NCBI RefSeq assembly: GCF_001613105.1
Contig: NZ_BDBS01000041.1
Location: 1 to 64,000, forward strand
DNA: 64,000 nucleotides
Reading direction: 5' to 3'
Source of the DNA: Nocardia pseudobrasiliensis NBRC 108224
Lineage (GTDB): Bacteria; Actinomycetota; Actinomycetes; Mycobacteriales; Mycobacteriaceae
Shown here: piece by piece, positions 9,381 to 16,218 of the stretch
Numbering within the stretch: position 1 is the first letter of the stretch
Layout: every line of letters starts with the position of its first letter
Translations under genes and position numbers: made by a program
Notes under the pieces: generated by a model
Told to the model about the DNA's origin: nothing
Database searches by the model: none
Seen by the model: the letters and a program-made list of their open reading frames with translations, nothing else

Positions 9381-10079
9381 TTACGCGGAGACCGACGCCG
9401 CCGCTTCCTTGATCAGCGCGGCCACCGCTTCGGGCTGTGACACGTAGACCGCGTGACTGCCCGCCACCTCTGTGACCTTCGCCTCGGCGCGCTCGGCCAT
9501 CACCCGCTGGACCGGCGGCGGGATCATCCGATCCGCGGTCGCGATCAGGTACCAGCTCGGCTTGGACCGCCAGGCCGGCGTGCCGACCTCGCCACCGGCC
9601 GCGCCGACGCCCCACGGCACCTGCGAGTCGGCCATGAAGGCGGCCTCTTCCTCCGACAGGTCACCGGCGAACGAGTCGTGGAACTTCTCCCGATCCAGGA
9701 AGAGGAATCCTTCCTGCGGGGGCAGGATCGGCGGCACCGGTGCGCCGGGTGCGGGGTTGGCGGTGAGCGTCAGCACCGATTCGCCGGTATCGGGCGCGAA
9801 CGCGGTGATGTAGACCAACCCCGCTACGGCGTCGTGTGTCCCGGCCTCGGTGATGACCGCGCCGCCGTAGGAATGCCCGACCAGCAGGACCGGACCGTCG
9901 AGAGCAGCGATCGCCTGGCGGGTCACCGCCGCGTCACCGTCGAGGGTCAAGGTCGGATTCTGCACCACGCTGACTCGGAATCCGTCCTTGCGAAGGACGT
10001 CGTACACCCCCTGCCAGCCGGATCCGTCGACGAACCCGCCGTGTACCAGCACCACATTGACTGTTGTTCCCGAACTCAT
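9381..10079 (-). CDS. Alpha/beta hydrolase (esterase-like, EstC/MhpC-type)
   Basis: A 232-aa alpha/beta hydrolase with no signal peptide. It starts at ATG 10079 behind GAGGGAAATC. Motifs are the oxyanion region VLVHGGFVDGSGW (residues 10-22), nucleophile Ser in VGHSYGGAV, and the catalytic His in AGSHAVYVSQPEAVA near the C-terminus. Proteins of this length and pattern are typical secondary-metabolite or xenobiotic esterases; the natural substrate is unknown. It lies just upstream of the LuxR-type regulator on the same strand and may be co-transcribed with it. Confidence 0.85.
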   Translation of the reverse strand: MSSGTTVNVVLVHGGFVDGSGWQGVYDVLRKDGFRVSVVQNPTLTLDGDAAVTRQAIAALDGPVLLVGHSYGGAVITEAGTHDAVAGLVYITAFAPDTGESVLTLTANPAPGAPVPPILPPQEGFLFLDREKFHDSFAGDLSEEEAAFMADSQVPWGVGAAGGEVGTPAWRSKPSWYLIATADRMIPPPVQRVMAERAEAKVTEVAGSHAVYVSQPEAVAALIKEAAASVSA

Positions 10080-10529
10080 GATTTCCCTCGATCCGAGAGC
10101 TCGTGCGGCCCTCACGAAAGAGTTTGGCGCGCAACAGCGTCCAGTCGCTTGAGTCATTCGACGTATATTCCGCGGAACTCGATCGCAGACCAGCCCGATG
10201 GAGATGGCGATCCTGCTGCGGTCTGCCAAAGGCTTGACCATCGCACCAACGCACTATTCAGCCGCTTACAAGGCTGTCCGGATCCTCACCAATTCACCCC
10301 CAAAGTTATTTCGAGTCTAAACAACCCTCCGCAGGCCGGGTTTCCCCTCCGCGCCCTACGACATGGCAACAACCAACGTCCGCACGTATCTTTTCGAGGA
10401 GTTCGGCGCGGCCAGCCCGCATACTGGCTGCAGTCGATACAAGTGAGCTGTAATGCCGCATGGCGGGCGTTCGCTGATCGGTTGGCCGCCAACGGCTCTC
10501 GAACATCCGGTGTCGCTGATGAATGCGCC
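10080..10529. other. 450-bp gap with repeat copy G
   Basis: The gap lies between the starts of the hydrolase and the end of the SDR gene. Apart from the dispersed repeat at 10448-10526 I see no supported gene; the open frames present have neither ribosome binding sites nor family features. Confidence 0.5.
10448..10526. repeat. Dispersed palindromic repeat, copy G
   Basis: It starts CTGTAATGCCGCATGGCGGG, almost identical to the left end of copy I at 35958. It ends GAACATCCGGTGTCGCTGATGA, matching the right arm of copy B (ACATCCGGTATTGCCGATGA). The middle is diverged. It abuts the 3' end of the SDR gene. Confidence 0.5.
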
Positions 10530-11270
10530 TCAGCCCTGGCGGGTCGGTCGAATGGTCAGCTCGCCGATTTCGACATCATCGGGTTGGTCGATCGTGAATG
10601 CGATCGCCCGAGCCACCGCCGCGGGGTCGATACCGAGATCGGCCATGTGCTGCTTGACCTGTGTGCGCACGGCCGGGTCGTCGACGGCGTTGTCGACCAG
10701 TTCGGTGCGGACGTAGCCGGGGGAGATCGACGTCGTACGCAGCACCCCGTCGGTGCTCTCCTGCCGCAGGCCCTCCAGGAGGGTGCGTACCGCGTTCTTC
10801 GTTCCCGCGTACACCGCCTGGGTGGGGACGATCTTCAGGCCGGAGGTCGAGACGACGGTGACGAGGTGACCACCGCCCTGACGACGGAACACCGGCAGGG
10901 CCGCGGCGATCCCGTGCAGGATCCCCTTGAGGTTCACATCGACCATCGCCGACCAGCCCTCGACGTCTAGGTCGGCGACAGGGCTGATCTTGCTGATCCC
11001 GGCGTTGCCCACCAAGACGTCCAGACTGCCGAAACGGTCGACGGCCAGGGTGACCAGCGACCGCAGGTCGTCGGGATCGGTGACGTCCACGCGCGTGGCG
11101 ACCGCTCGGCCGCCAGCGGCGGCGATCTCGGCTACGAGCCGGTCGAGTCGGTCGGTGCGGCGGGCGCCGAGCACGACGGCCGCACCGAGTGCGGCGAGGT
11201 GACGGGCTGTTGCTTCGCCGATTCCGCTGCTGGCGCCGGTGATGGCGACGACTTTGCCCTGAATGGTCAC
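10530..11270 (-). CDS. Short-chain dehydrogenase/reductase
   Basis: A classical 246-aa SDR. It has the cofactor motif TGASSGIG (11-18), a basic RRTDRLDRL after the second strand that suggests NADP preference, NAG in LVGNAGISKI, and the catalytic Ser..Tyr-x3-Lys seen as STSGLKIVPTQAVYAGTK. The GTG start at 11270 has GGAGGA 6 nt upstream. The gene is divergent from a TetR regulator; two GGACACATGTCC palindromes sit in the promoter gap, so the pair is very likely a repressor and its target. The SDR substrate is unknown. Confidence 0.9.
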   Translation of the reverse strand: MTIQGKVVAITGASSGIGEATARHLAALGAAVVLGARRTDRLDRLVAEIAAAGGRAVATRVDVTDPDDLRSLVTLAVDRFGSLDVLVGNAGISKISPVADLDVEGWSAMVDVNLKGILHGIAAALPVFRRQGGGHLVTVVSTSGLKIVPTQAVYAGTKNAVRTLLEGLRQESTDGVLRTTSISPGYVRTELVDNAVDDPAVRTQVKQHMADLGIDPAAVARAIAFTIDQPDDVEIGELTIRPTRQG

Positions 11271-11290
11271 GAGGATCCTCCGCCTATAGT

Positions 11291-11336
11291 GGACACATGT
11301 CCGGTTACCCTGACGACTCTAGCGGACACATGTCCG
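11291..11336. promoter_or_regulatory. Paired palindromic operators between SDR and TetR genes
   Basis: The perfect 12-bp palindrome GGACACATGTCC occurs twice, at 11291-11302 and 11324-11335 (the second extended to CGGACACATGTCCG). The centres are 33 bp apart, about three helical turns. The second site contains the ATG (11330) of the TetR gene and the first contains an in-frame upstream ATG (11297). This fits autoregulation plus repression of the divergent SDR. Confidence 0.8.
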
Positions 11337-11899
11337 TTTACGTCGAGAGCGGTGGAGCGCGGCGTGCGGACGCACAACGCAACCGCGAACTGATCCTGCA
11401 AGCGGCACGCGACCTCGTGCACCAGCCCGGCGAGCTGAAGCTCAACGCGGTCGCGAAGGCCTGCGGCATCGGGCAGGGCACGCTGTACCGGCACTTCCCC
11501 ACACGCGAGGACCTGCTCGCCGAGGTGTACCGCCGTGAGGTGGAAGAGCTGGTCGCCGCGGCTCCGCGCCTGCTGGCAACGCATCGGCCGCTGGATGCGC
11601 TGGCGGCGTGGTTCGGCCGGGTCGCCGCCTACGCGCGGGTCAAACGCGACGTGTTCGCCGCCTTCGAGGCAGCGACGTGGCGCGACCTCGCCGCCCACAG
11701 CCTAGGCCCGATCGGTCAAGCGGTGGAACTGCTGCTGGCTGCCGGCCGCGCCGACGGCAGCGTCCGCGCCGACGCCGAAGCCCGCGACGTCATCGTGCTC
11801 ATCAGCTGGTTGTCGCGGCTCGACGATGCCGAACTCGACGCGCGAGGGCCGCGGCTGCTGTCGATCCTCGTCGACGGACTCCGCGCGCGTTGCTGCTGA
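11330..11899 (+). CDS. TetR/AcrR family repressor
   Basis: A TetR-family protein, about 189 aa from ATG 11330 (200 aa if translation begins at ATG 11297). The N-terminal HTH is clear: RNRELILQAARDLVHQ..LNAVAKACGIGQGTLYRHFPTREDLLAEVYRREV. The remainder is the helical ligand-binding domain. I prefer 11330 because the family usually has a short tail before the HTH and because the start lies inside the operator. The transcript may then be leaderless. It presumably represses the adjacent SDR and itself. Confidence 0.88.
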   Translation: MSVYVESGGARRADAQRNRELILQAARDLVHQPGELKLNAVAKACGIGQGTLYRHFPTREDLLAEVYRREVEELVAAAPRLLATHRPLDALAAWFGRVAAYARVKRDVFAAFEAATWRDLAAHSLGPIGQAVELLLAAGRADGSVRADAEARDVIVLISWLSRLDDAELDARGPRLLSILVDGLRARCC

Positions 11900-11954
11900 G
11901 ACGAATACGCCGTGGAGGCGGCAGTTGCAGCCGGTTACGCACGTCCTGGATCGC

Positions 11955-12035
11955 GAGCCGCGCGGTTCGAAGCGGCGATCCGGCAGGTCCGAAGATCAAC
12001 GAGCCGAGATCATCTCAGCCGTGGGAAACACACCA
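11955..12035. repeat. Second dispersed repeat (GAGATCATCTC type), copy 1
   Basis: The stretch GCCGCGCGGTTCGAA followed by GCCGAGATCATCTCAGCC is repeated in diverged form at about 30005-30095 (CCGCGCGGTTCGAA, then GCCGAGATCATTTCG) and in part at 34945-34995 (AGATCATCTCAGCGG). It contains the small palindrome GAGATCATCTC. It lies immediately before palindromic repeat copy B. Confidence 0.5.
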
Positions 12036-12109
12036 TATTGCCGCGGAGCGGGCGTTCTGCGCGGCGAGATCGATTGCGGTACAGAACATCCGGTATTGCC
12101 GATGAGCGG
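12036..12109. repeat. Dispersed palindromic repeat, copy B
   Basis: This is the best preserved copy. TATTGCCGCGGAGCGGGC plus GTTCTGCGC form the left side, GGCGAGATCGATTGC the loop, and ACAGAAC plus ATCCGGTATTGCCGATGAGC the right side. GTTCTG at 12054-12059 pairs with CAGAAC at 12082-12087, and the outer GCCG elements also pair. It lies in the gap between the TetR gene and the lipoprotein gene, in which no gene is seen. Confidence 0.65.
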
Positions 12110-12187
12110 GTGCTCGACCGGCCCCCGATCAAGCCGAGCAGCGTTTGTGCTGATACGCGAAGAGTTGCGTGCGGCCTGCTTGGCCGG

Positions 12188-12853
12188 TCAGTTCAGGTAG
12201 CTGGTCAGCCCCTCGACCACACGCTGGGTGACACTGCAGGGTTCGAGGGCGTCGGATTTGAGGTTCCTGGTCACGAACACTGTTTGCCCGTCCGCCACCG
12301 CGATGCTCACATAGCAGCCGATCTTGTTCGTGTCCTGGGCCGCGCGGTATCGGGTGGCGTCGTGCCCGGCTGCGCGCACCGCGGTGAAATCGGTGTAGCG
12401 GCCGGACTGGTTGACCTCCTGCAAACTCTGGTGCGTGGAGGAGATGGTCACTTCGAAGGCGTCGGTGGCCGAGTGCCAGCGGCAGCCCGGCTCGCCGTCG
12501 GATCCGTCGACGACCTGCTTGCTCTCGGGTCGCAGCCCCTGATGCGCGATGTCGGCGTCGGCGATCCCGCACGGATTCCACATCGCCGGTGTCGAGGTCT
12601 GCGGCTGCGCCGTGGTCGGCGCGGTCCAGGGCGCTTGCGGTGCGGGCGCGGACTTTTCGGCGCTCGGGGTCGATGCTTGCTGTCCGCCAACGGAATTCGG
12701 GGCGTCGATGGTGGCTGCGGCGGAAACCGTCACCGATCCCGTCGTGGTTTTCGCACCCGCATCCTTGTCCTCGGCGGTGGTACAGCCGGACAAGACGAGC
12801 GCCGCCCCGACGACACCGACCAGAACAGCCTTCGACTTCACGTTACTCGTCAC
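12188..12853 (-). CDS. Lipoprotein of the DUF3558 type
   Basis: A 221-aa lipoprotein. The signal peptide ends in the lipobox LSGC with Cys24 as the lipidation site. A long Ala/Ser/Pro/Thr-rich linker (about 35-90) follows, then a compact domain beginning WNPCGIADADI and containing GCRWHSATDAFEVTI, IGCYVSIAV and EPCSV. The conserved Cys pairs and the P-C-G-I..L start fit the DUF3558 family of mycobacterial and nocardial cell-envelope lipoproteins, whose function is unknown. It is transcribed alone. Confidence 0.8.
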   Translation of the reverse strand: MTSNVKSKAVLVGVVGAALVLSGCTTAEDKDAGAKTTTGSVTVSAAATIDAPNSVGGQQASTPSAEKSAPAPQAPWTAPTTAQPQTSTPAMWNPCGIADADIAHQGLRPESKQVVDGSDGEPGCRWHSATDAFEVTISSTHQSLQEVNQSGRYTDFTAVRAAGHDATRYRAAQDTNKIGCYVSIAVADGQTVFVTRNLKSDALEPCSVTQRVVEGLTSYLN

Positions 12854-13157
12854 GAGTCAAACCCCTTCTATCACTGCGCGTTTGCGCGCAGCCGACCCGT
12901 AGATTTCGCCGGGTCGTACCTCCCGTATTCGATCAGCGGGGACACGGCCTGCGGCCAGGACCCGAACGGTGTATCGCCACGCCGCCCACCACGTTACGTA
13001 AGGTAACGAAACTCTCCGGTTCGCTGACCTGACAAGTCACAGTCGATTGCTGCCGTATCGCTGCTCTCAGGCACCATCACGCCGACCGGACGACGACCGC
13101 ACATCACCTCTGCGTCACCCTGGTCCATGCTGACTTCAGACAGGGCGAGTGAGCGAT
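12854..13157. other. Upstream gap with one inverted repeat
   Basis: No gene is seen in these 300 bp. At 12992-13008 CGTTAC and GTAACG flank GTAAG, a perfect 6-bp inverted repeat with an overall TTAC..GTAA pattern typical of TetR-type operators. It is 140 bp upstream of the lipoprotein start and may belong to its promoter. Confidence 0.35.
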
Positions 13158-13235
13158 AATGGCTCCCCCGTGGCGGGCGGTCTGCGCGGCGAGATCGACT
13201 GTCCCGCAGAATGTCCGCTTCTGCCGATTTGCGGG
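13158..13235. repeat. Dispersed palindromic repeat, copy C
   Basis: A copy with GGCGGGCGGTCTGCGCGGCG, the loop core GAGATCGACTG and the right arm GCAGAATGTCCGC then TGCCGATTTGCGGG. It ends exactly at the stop codon of the carboxylesterase gene (13236). Confidence 0.55.
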
Positions 13236-14825
13236 CTAACAGACCAAGCGCGGATCGATGCCGGTCCATGCTTGGCGTTGGACGTCGGGCAGGCGGTCAT
13301 CGGTGTAGCGGAGAGTGGTGTCGAAGGCGAGGGTTGTGCGCTGGTCGGGACGGAATTGGGGCCAGTCCGGAATGGCGGTGATGGTGGGTGTGCCGGTGCG
13401 GGCGAAGGCGGTGAAGGTGTCGACCATGGTGTCGGCCAGTCGTTGTGCTTCGGTGGTGTCGGTGCCGGGGGCGAGTTGTCGTGTGTCGGGTGTGCCGAAG
13501 GTGAATGCGAGGTCCGAGCCGTGGATGGCGCCGGCGGCGGAAGCGCGGGGGTAGTCGAAGGTGTACTGCCACACGCGGTTTCCGGCTCGGTGGGCGTGTT
13601 CGGCCAGCCAGACCGAGGGCATGACGACGAATACGCTGCTGTGCAGGTCGAGAGTGGCATCGCGGTCGATGGGGGTGCTGTCGCGGTAGATCTGCTGCAG
13701 GCGCTGCCAGGTCTGGTCGCCGGCGGCGGTGCGGCCGATGTATTCCATGCGGTCCTGCCACAGGGTGTTGTCGGCGAAGGTGTAGGCCTCTTTCGCGCAG
13801 GTGCCGATGAGCAGGTCGGTACCGGGGTTGAGGCGATCGAGCGGATGGGCCGGCAGCACGTGGTCGTCGAGGAGTGGGCGGAACGGCTCGGTCAGGATCG
13901 AGTTGTCGTTGTAGGTCTTCTCGGCGGCGGTGAGCAGGTGCTCGGCGGGCAGGTCGAGGAGTTTGCCGGTCTGGCCCGTGCTCAGATTCAGGTGGTGTAG
14001 CAGGGTGTCGAGGGTGCGGGTCTTGCCTTGCGGGCAGGCTGTGGGTCGGGCGCCGCCGCTCTGCACGATGGCGCGGTGGAACAGCCCGCGGGCCTGGGGC
14101 ATGCCGAGCAGCAGTCCGATCGACATCCCACCCGCGGATTCGCCCATCACAGTGACGTTGTCGGGATCACCGCCGAAGGCGGCGATGTTGTCGCGCACCC
14201 AGCGCAAAGCGGCGAGCTGGTCGAGCAGACCGGCATTGCCCGACCCGGGACGCTGTGGCTGGTACAGATACCCGAACACGTTGACGCGGTAGTTGATGGT
14301 GACGAGCACGATGCCGCGCCGCGCGTAGGCGGAGCCGTCGTAGACGCTGCCCGCGCCGGAGACGAATCCGCCGCCGGGGATCCATACGATGACCGGTCGC
14401 CGCCCGTCGGTGCCGGGGGAATACACGGTGGCGAACAGGCAGTCCTCGCTCTGGTTCGCCGGTGCCGGAATGTCGGCTGCCAGCTGGAATTGCAGAGGGG
14501 CAGGGCCGAATTCGGTGGCCTCGCGCACTCCCGGCCAGGGTTGGATCGGTGCCGGCGCGGCGAAGCGGTATTGTCCGGTTGGTGCTTCGGCGTAGCGGAG
14601 TCCCTTCCAGACCGTCACCTCGCCGTCCCGCACGCCGCGCACCGCGCCCGCGCGGGTCTGGGCGATCAGCGGATCCGACGGCTTGGCCGCCGTGGACGAC
14701 GGCGAATCCCCGCCCCTCCTGCCCGGACTGCACGCCGTCGCGGCCAACGCAGTCGCGGCGACCGCGCCGCCCAGACCGAGCCCCAGCGCCCGTCGGCGAT
14801 CGAACTGTCCCGCACTCGCATTCAT
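13236..14825 (-). CDS. Exported type-B carboxylesterase
   Basis: A 529-aa carboxylesterase/para-nitrobenzyl-esterase-type enzyme. The ATG at 14825 (behind AGGAG) gives a twin-arginine-like signal (DRRRALGLGLGG) ending in ALAATAC, so it is probably a lipid-anchored Tat substrate with Cys32 as the lipobox residue. Family marks are EDCLFATVYSP (127-137), the oxyanion PGGGF (150-154) and nucleophile Ser230 in GESAGG. It presumably hydrolyses an ester outside the membrane. A palindrome 41 bp upstream is shared with the MarR/UbiX promoter region, linking the esterase to aromatic-acid decarboxylation. Confidence 0.88.
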   Translation of the reverse strand: MNASAGQFDRRRALGLGLGGAVAATALAATACSPGRRGGDSPSSTAAKPSDPLIAQTRAGAVRGVRDGEVTVWKGLRYAEAPTGQYRFAAPAPIQPWPGVREATEFGPAPLQFQLAADIPAPANQSEDCLFATVYSPGTDGRRPVIVWIPGGGFVSGAGSVYDGSAYARRGIVLVTINYRVNVFGYLYQPQRPGSGNAGLLDQLAALRWVRDNIAAFGGDPDNVTVMGESAGGMSIGLLLGMPQARGLFHRAIVQSGGARPTACPQGKTRTLDTLLHHLNLSTGQTGKLLDLPAEHLLTAAEKTYNDNSILTEPFRPLLDDHVLPAHPLDRLNPGTDLLIGTCAKEAYTFADNTLWQDRMEYIGRTAAGDQTWQRLQQIYRDSTPIDRDATLDLHSSVFVVMPSVWLAEHAHRAGNRVWQYTFDYPRASAAGAIHGSDLAFTFGTPDTRQLAPGTDTTEAQRLADTMVDTFTAFARTGTPTITAIPDWPQFRPDQRTTLAFDTTLRYTDDRLPDVQRQAWTGIDPRLVC

Positions 14826-14865
14826 GGTTCGGCTCCTGATTTCCGGATCACTCAACCGGTGCGTA

Positions 14866-14880
14866 TACGAACGGTTCGTA
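14866..14880. promoter_or_regulatory. MarR-type operator upstream of the carboxylesterase
   Basis: A perfect 15-bp palindrome, TACGAACGGTTCGTA, centred at 14873. The same sequence with only the centre base changed occurs at 15474-15488 in front of the MarR gene. Two copies of such a palindrome around one regulator strongly suggest its binding sites. Confidence 0.8.
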
Positions 14881-15025
14881 GTCGAACGATAACGATATCG
14901 TAGTGCTGCCTGATGTGTGGGTAATGCTCGTCTCACATCCGTCTGCCGTAGTCGCGACTCACCGTCGCGGGTCACACCGATTATTCGTAACGGTCGTCGC
15001 CCGGCGTGGGCCGCTTCGCCCGGGA

Positions 15026-15454
15026 TTACTGTGTGTCCGCCCCATCGGGCGCGGCCAGCTTGAGGAGAAGCTTGCGCAGCTGACGTTGCTCGGTGGCGGT
15101 GAGGCGAGTGAGGAGCTGGGCGTCGGCGTCGTCGGCCAATGGGGTCGTTGCGCGCACCACCGCCTTACCCTTGGCGGTGAGCCGAAGCAGGAACCGCCTG
15201 CGGTCGACCGAATCCGCGGTTTTGGTGATCAGGCCGCGCTCCTCGAGTCTGCGTAGCATGCCTGCCAGGGTGGCTTTGTCGACTGCGGCTCTCGCGCCCA
15301 CCGTGACCTGATCGATGTCGGGCGTCGCGGCCACTGTGCTCAGCACCGCGAACTGCGGCTTGGTCAACTCCGGAAGCTTGGACTGCCACACCGCGCCGTG
15401 ATCCTGCAGGACTCGCCGCATGAGATGGAACACAGCATCGCCGGGATGAGCCAT
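15026..15454 (-). CDS. MarR family regulator
   Basis: A 142-aa winged-helix MarR protein. KPQFAVLSTVAATPDIDQVTV is followed by the recognition helix DKATLAGMLRRLEERGLITKT and the wing DSVDRRRFLLRLTAKGKAVV. The C-terminal dimerisation helix ends LLTRLTATEQRQLRKLLLKL. It lies between the carboxylesterase (same strand, downstream) and the divergent ubiX/ubiD-like pair, and both flanking promoters carry the TACGAAC-N-GTTCGTA palindrome. MarR proteins of such loci commonly sense phenolic compounds; that ligand is inferred. Confidence 0.9.
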   Translation of the reverse strand: MAHPGDAVFHLMRRVLQDHGAVWQSKLPELTKPQFAVLSTVAATPDIDQVTVGARAAVDKATLAGMLRRLEERGLITKTADSVDRRRFLLRLTAKGKAVVRATTPLADDADAQLLTRLTATEQRQLRKLLLKLAAPDGADTQ

Positions 15455-15473
15455 ACCCTGATGCTAGTATGTT

Positions 15474-15488
15474 TACGAACCGTTCGTA
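15474..15488. promoter_or_regulatory. MarR-type operator between marR and ubiX-like genes
   Basis: A perfect palindrome, TACGAACCGTTCGTA, centred at 15481. It is 20 bp upstream of the MarR start and 101 bp upstream of the ubiX-like start. It matches the site at 14866-14880 and so can serve autoregulation and control of the decarboxylase operon. Confidence 0.8.
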
Positions 15489-15588
15489 TGCAAACTAAAA
15501 GAGGTGCGGTTCCCGGCGTGTCGATACGCGGCAACTACCCGATAGCACAGTCTCCGATCTCGTGTTTCCTTCGTGAAAGAGGACTGCC

Positions 15589-16218
15589 ATGCGGTTGATC
15601 GTGGCCATGACCGGGGCGACCGGCGCGGCGCTCGGCGTGCGTTTGCTCGAGAAATTGCGCACTCGTGAGCAGGTGGAAACCCATTTGGTGATCAGTCGAT
15701 GGGCGCGCAGCACCATCGAGTGGGAGACCGGGATGAGCGTGCGCGAGGTAGCCGCGCTCGCCGACGTCAGCTACAGCCCCGACGACCAATCGGCCGCGCC
15801 GTCGTCCGGCTCGTTCCGCACCGACGGCATGGTGATCGTGCCAGCGAGCATGAAAACCGTCGCCGCGGTCCGCCACGGTTACGCCGACGGGCTCGTCGCC
15901 CGCGCGGCCGACGTCACCCTTAAGGAACAACGCAAACTGATCATCGTTCCGCGCGAGGCACCGTTGAGCGCCATCCATCTGGAGAACATGCTGGCCCTGG
16001 CGCGGCTGGGCGTGATGATCATCCCGCCGATGCCCGCGTTCTATCGGCACCCGGTCACCGTGGACGACGTCGTCGACGGGTTCACCGACCGCTTGCTCGC
16101 CCACTTCGGACTCGACACCGACACCCGCTACGAATGGACCGGCTTCAAAAAAGCCCGGACACAAGAACTTTCCGGTGCCGACGGCGCGGCGATCACTGAG
16201 GCGGAGGATTTCCGATGA
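15589..16218 (+). CDS. UbiX/Pad1-type flavin prenyltransferase (decarboxylase subunit B)
   Basis: A 209-aa UbiX-family protein, which makes the prenylated FMN cofactor needed by UbiD decarboxylases. The flavin-binding MTGATGAALGVRLLEKL (8-24) and the characteristic PREAPLSAIHLENMLALARLGVMIIPPMPAFY segment are visible. It starts at ATG 15589 (GAAAGAGG upstream). Its stop overlaps the start of the UbiD-like gene (ATGA), so the two are translationally coupled. In phenolic-acid decarboxylase operons (VdcB/VdcC type) this is subunit B. Confidence 0.9.
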   Translation: MRLIVAMTGATGAALGVRLLEKLRTREQVETHLVISRWARSTIEWETGMSVREVAALADVSYSPDDQSAAPSSGSFRTDGMVIVPASMKTVAAVRHGYADGLVARAADVTLKEQRKLIIVPREAPLSAIHLENMLALARLGVMIIPPMPAFYRHPVTVDDVVDGFTDRLLAHFGLDTDTRYEWTGFKKARTQELSGADGAAITEAEDFR

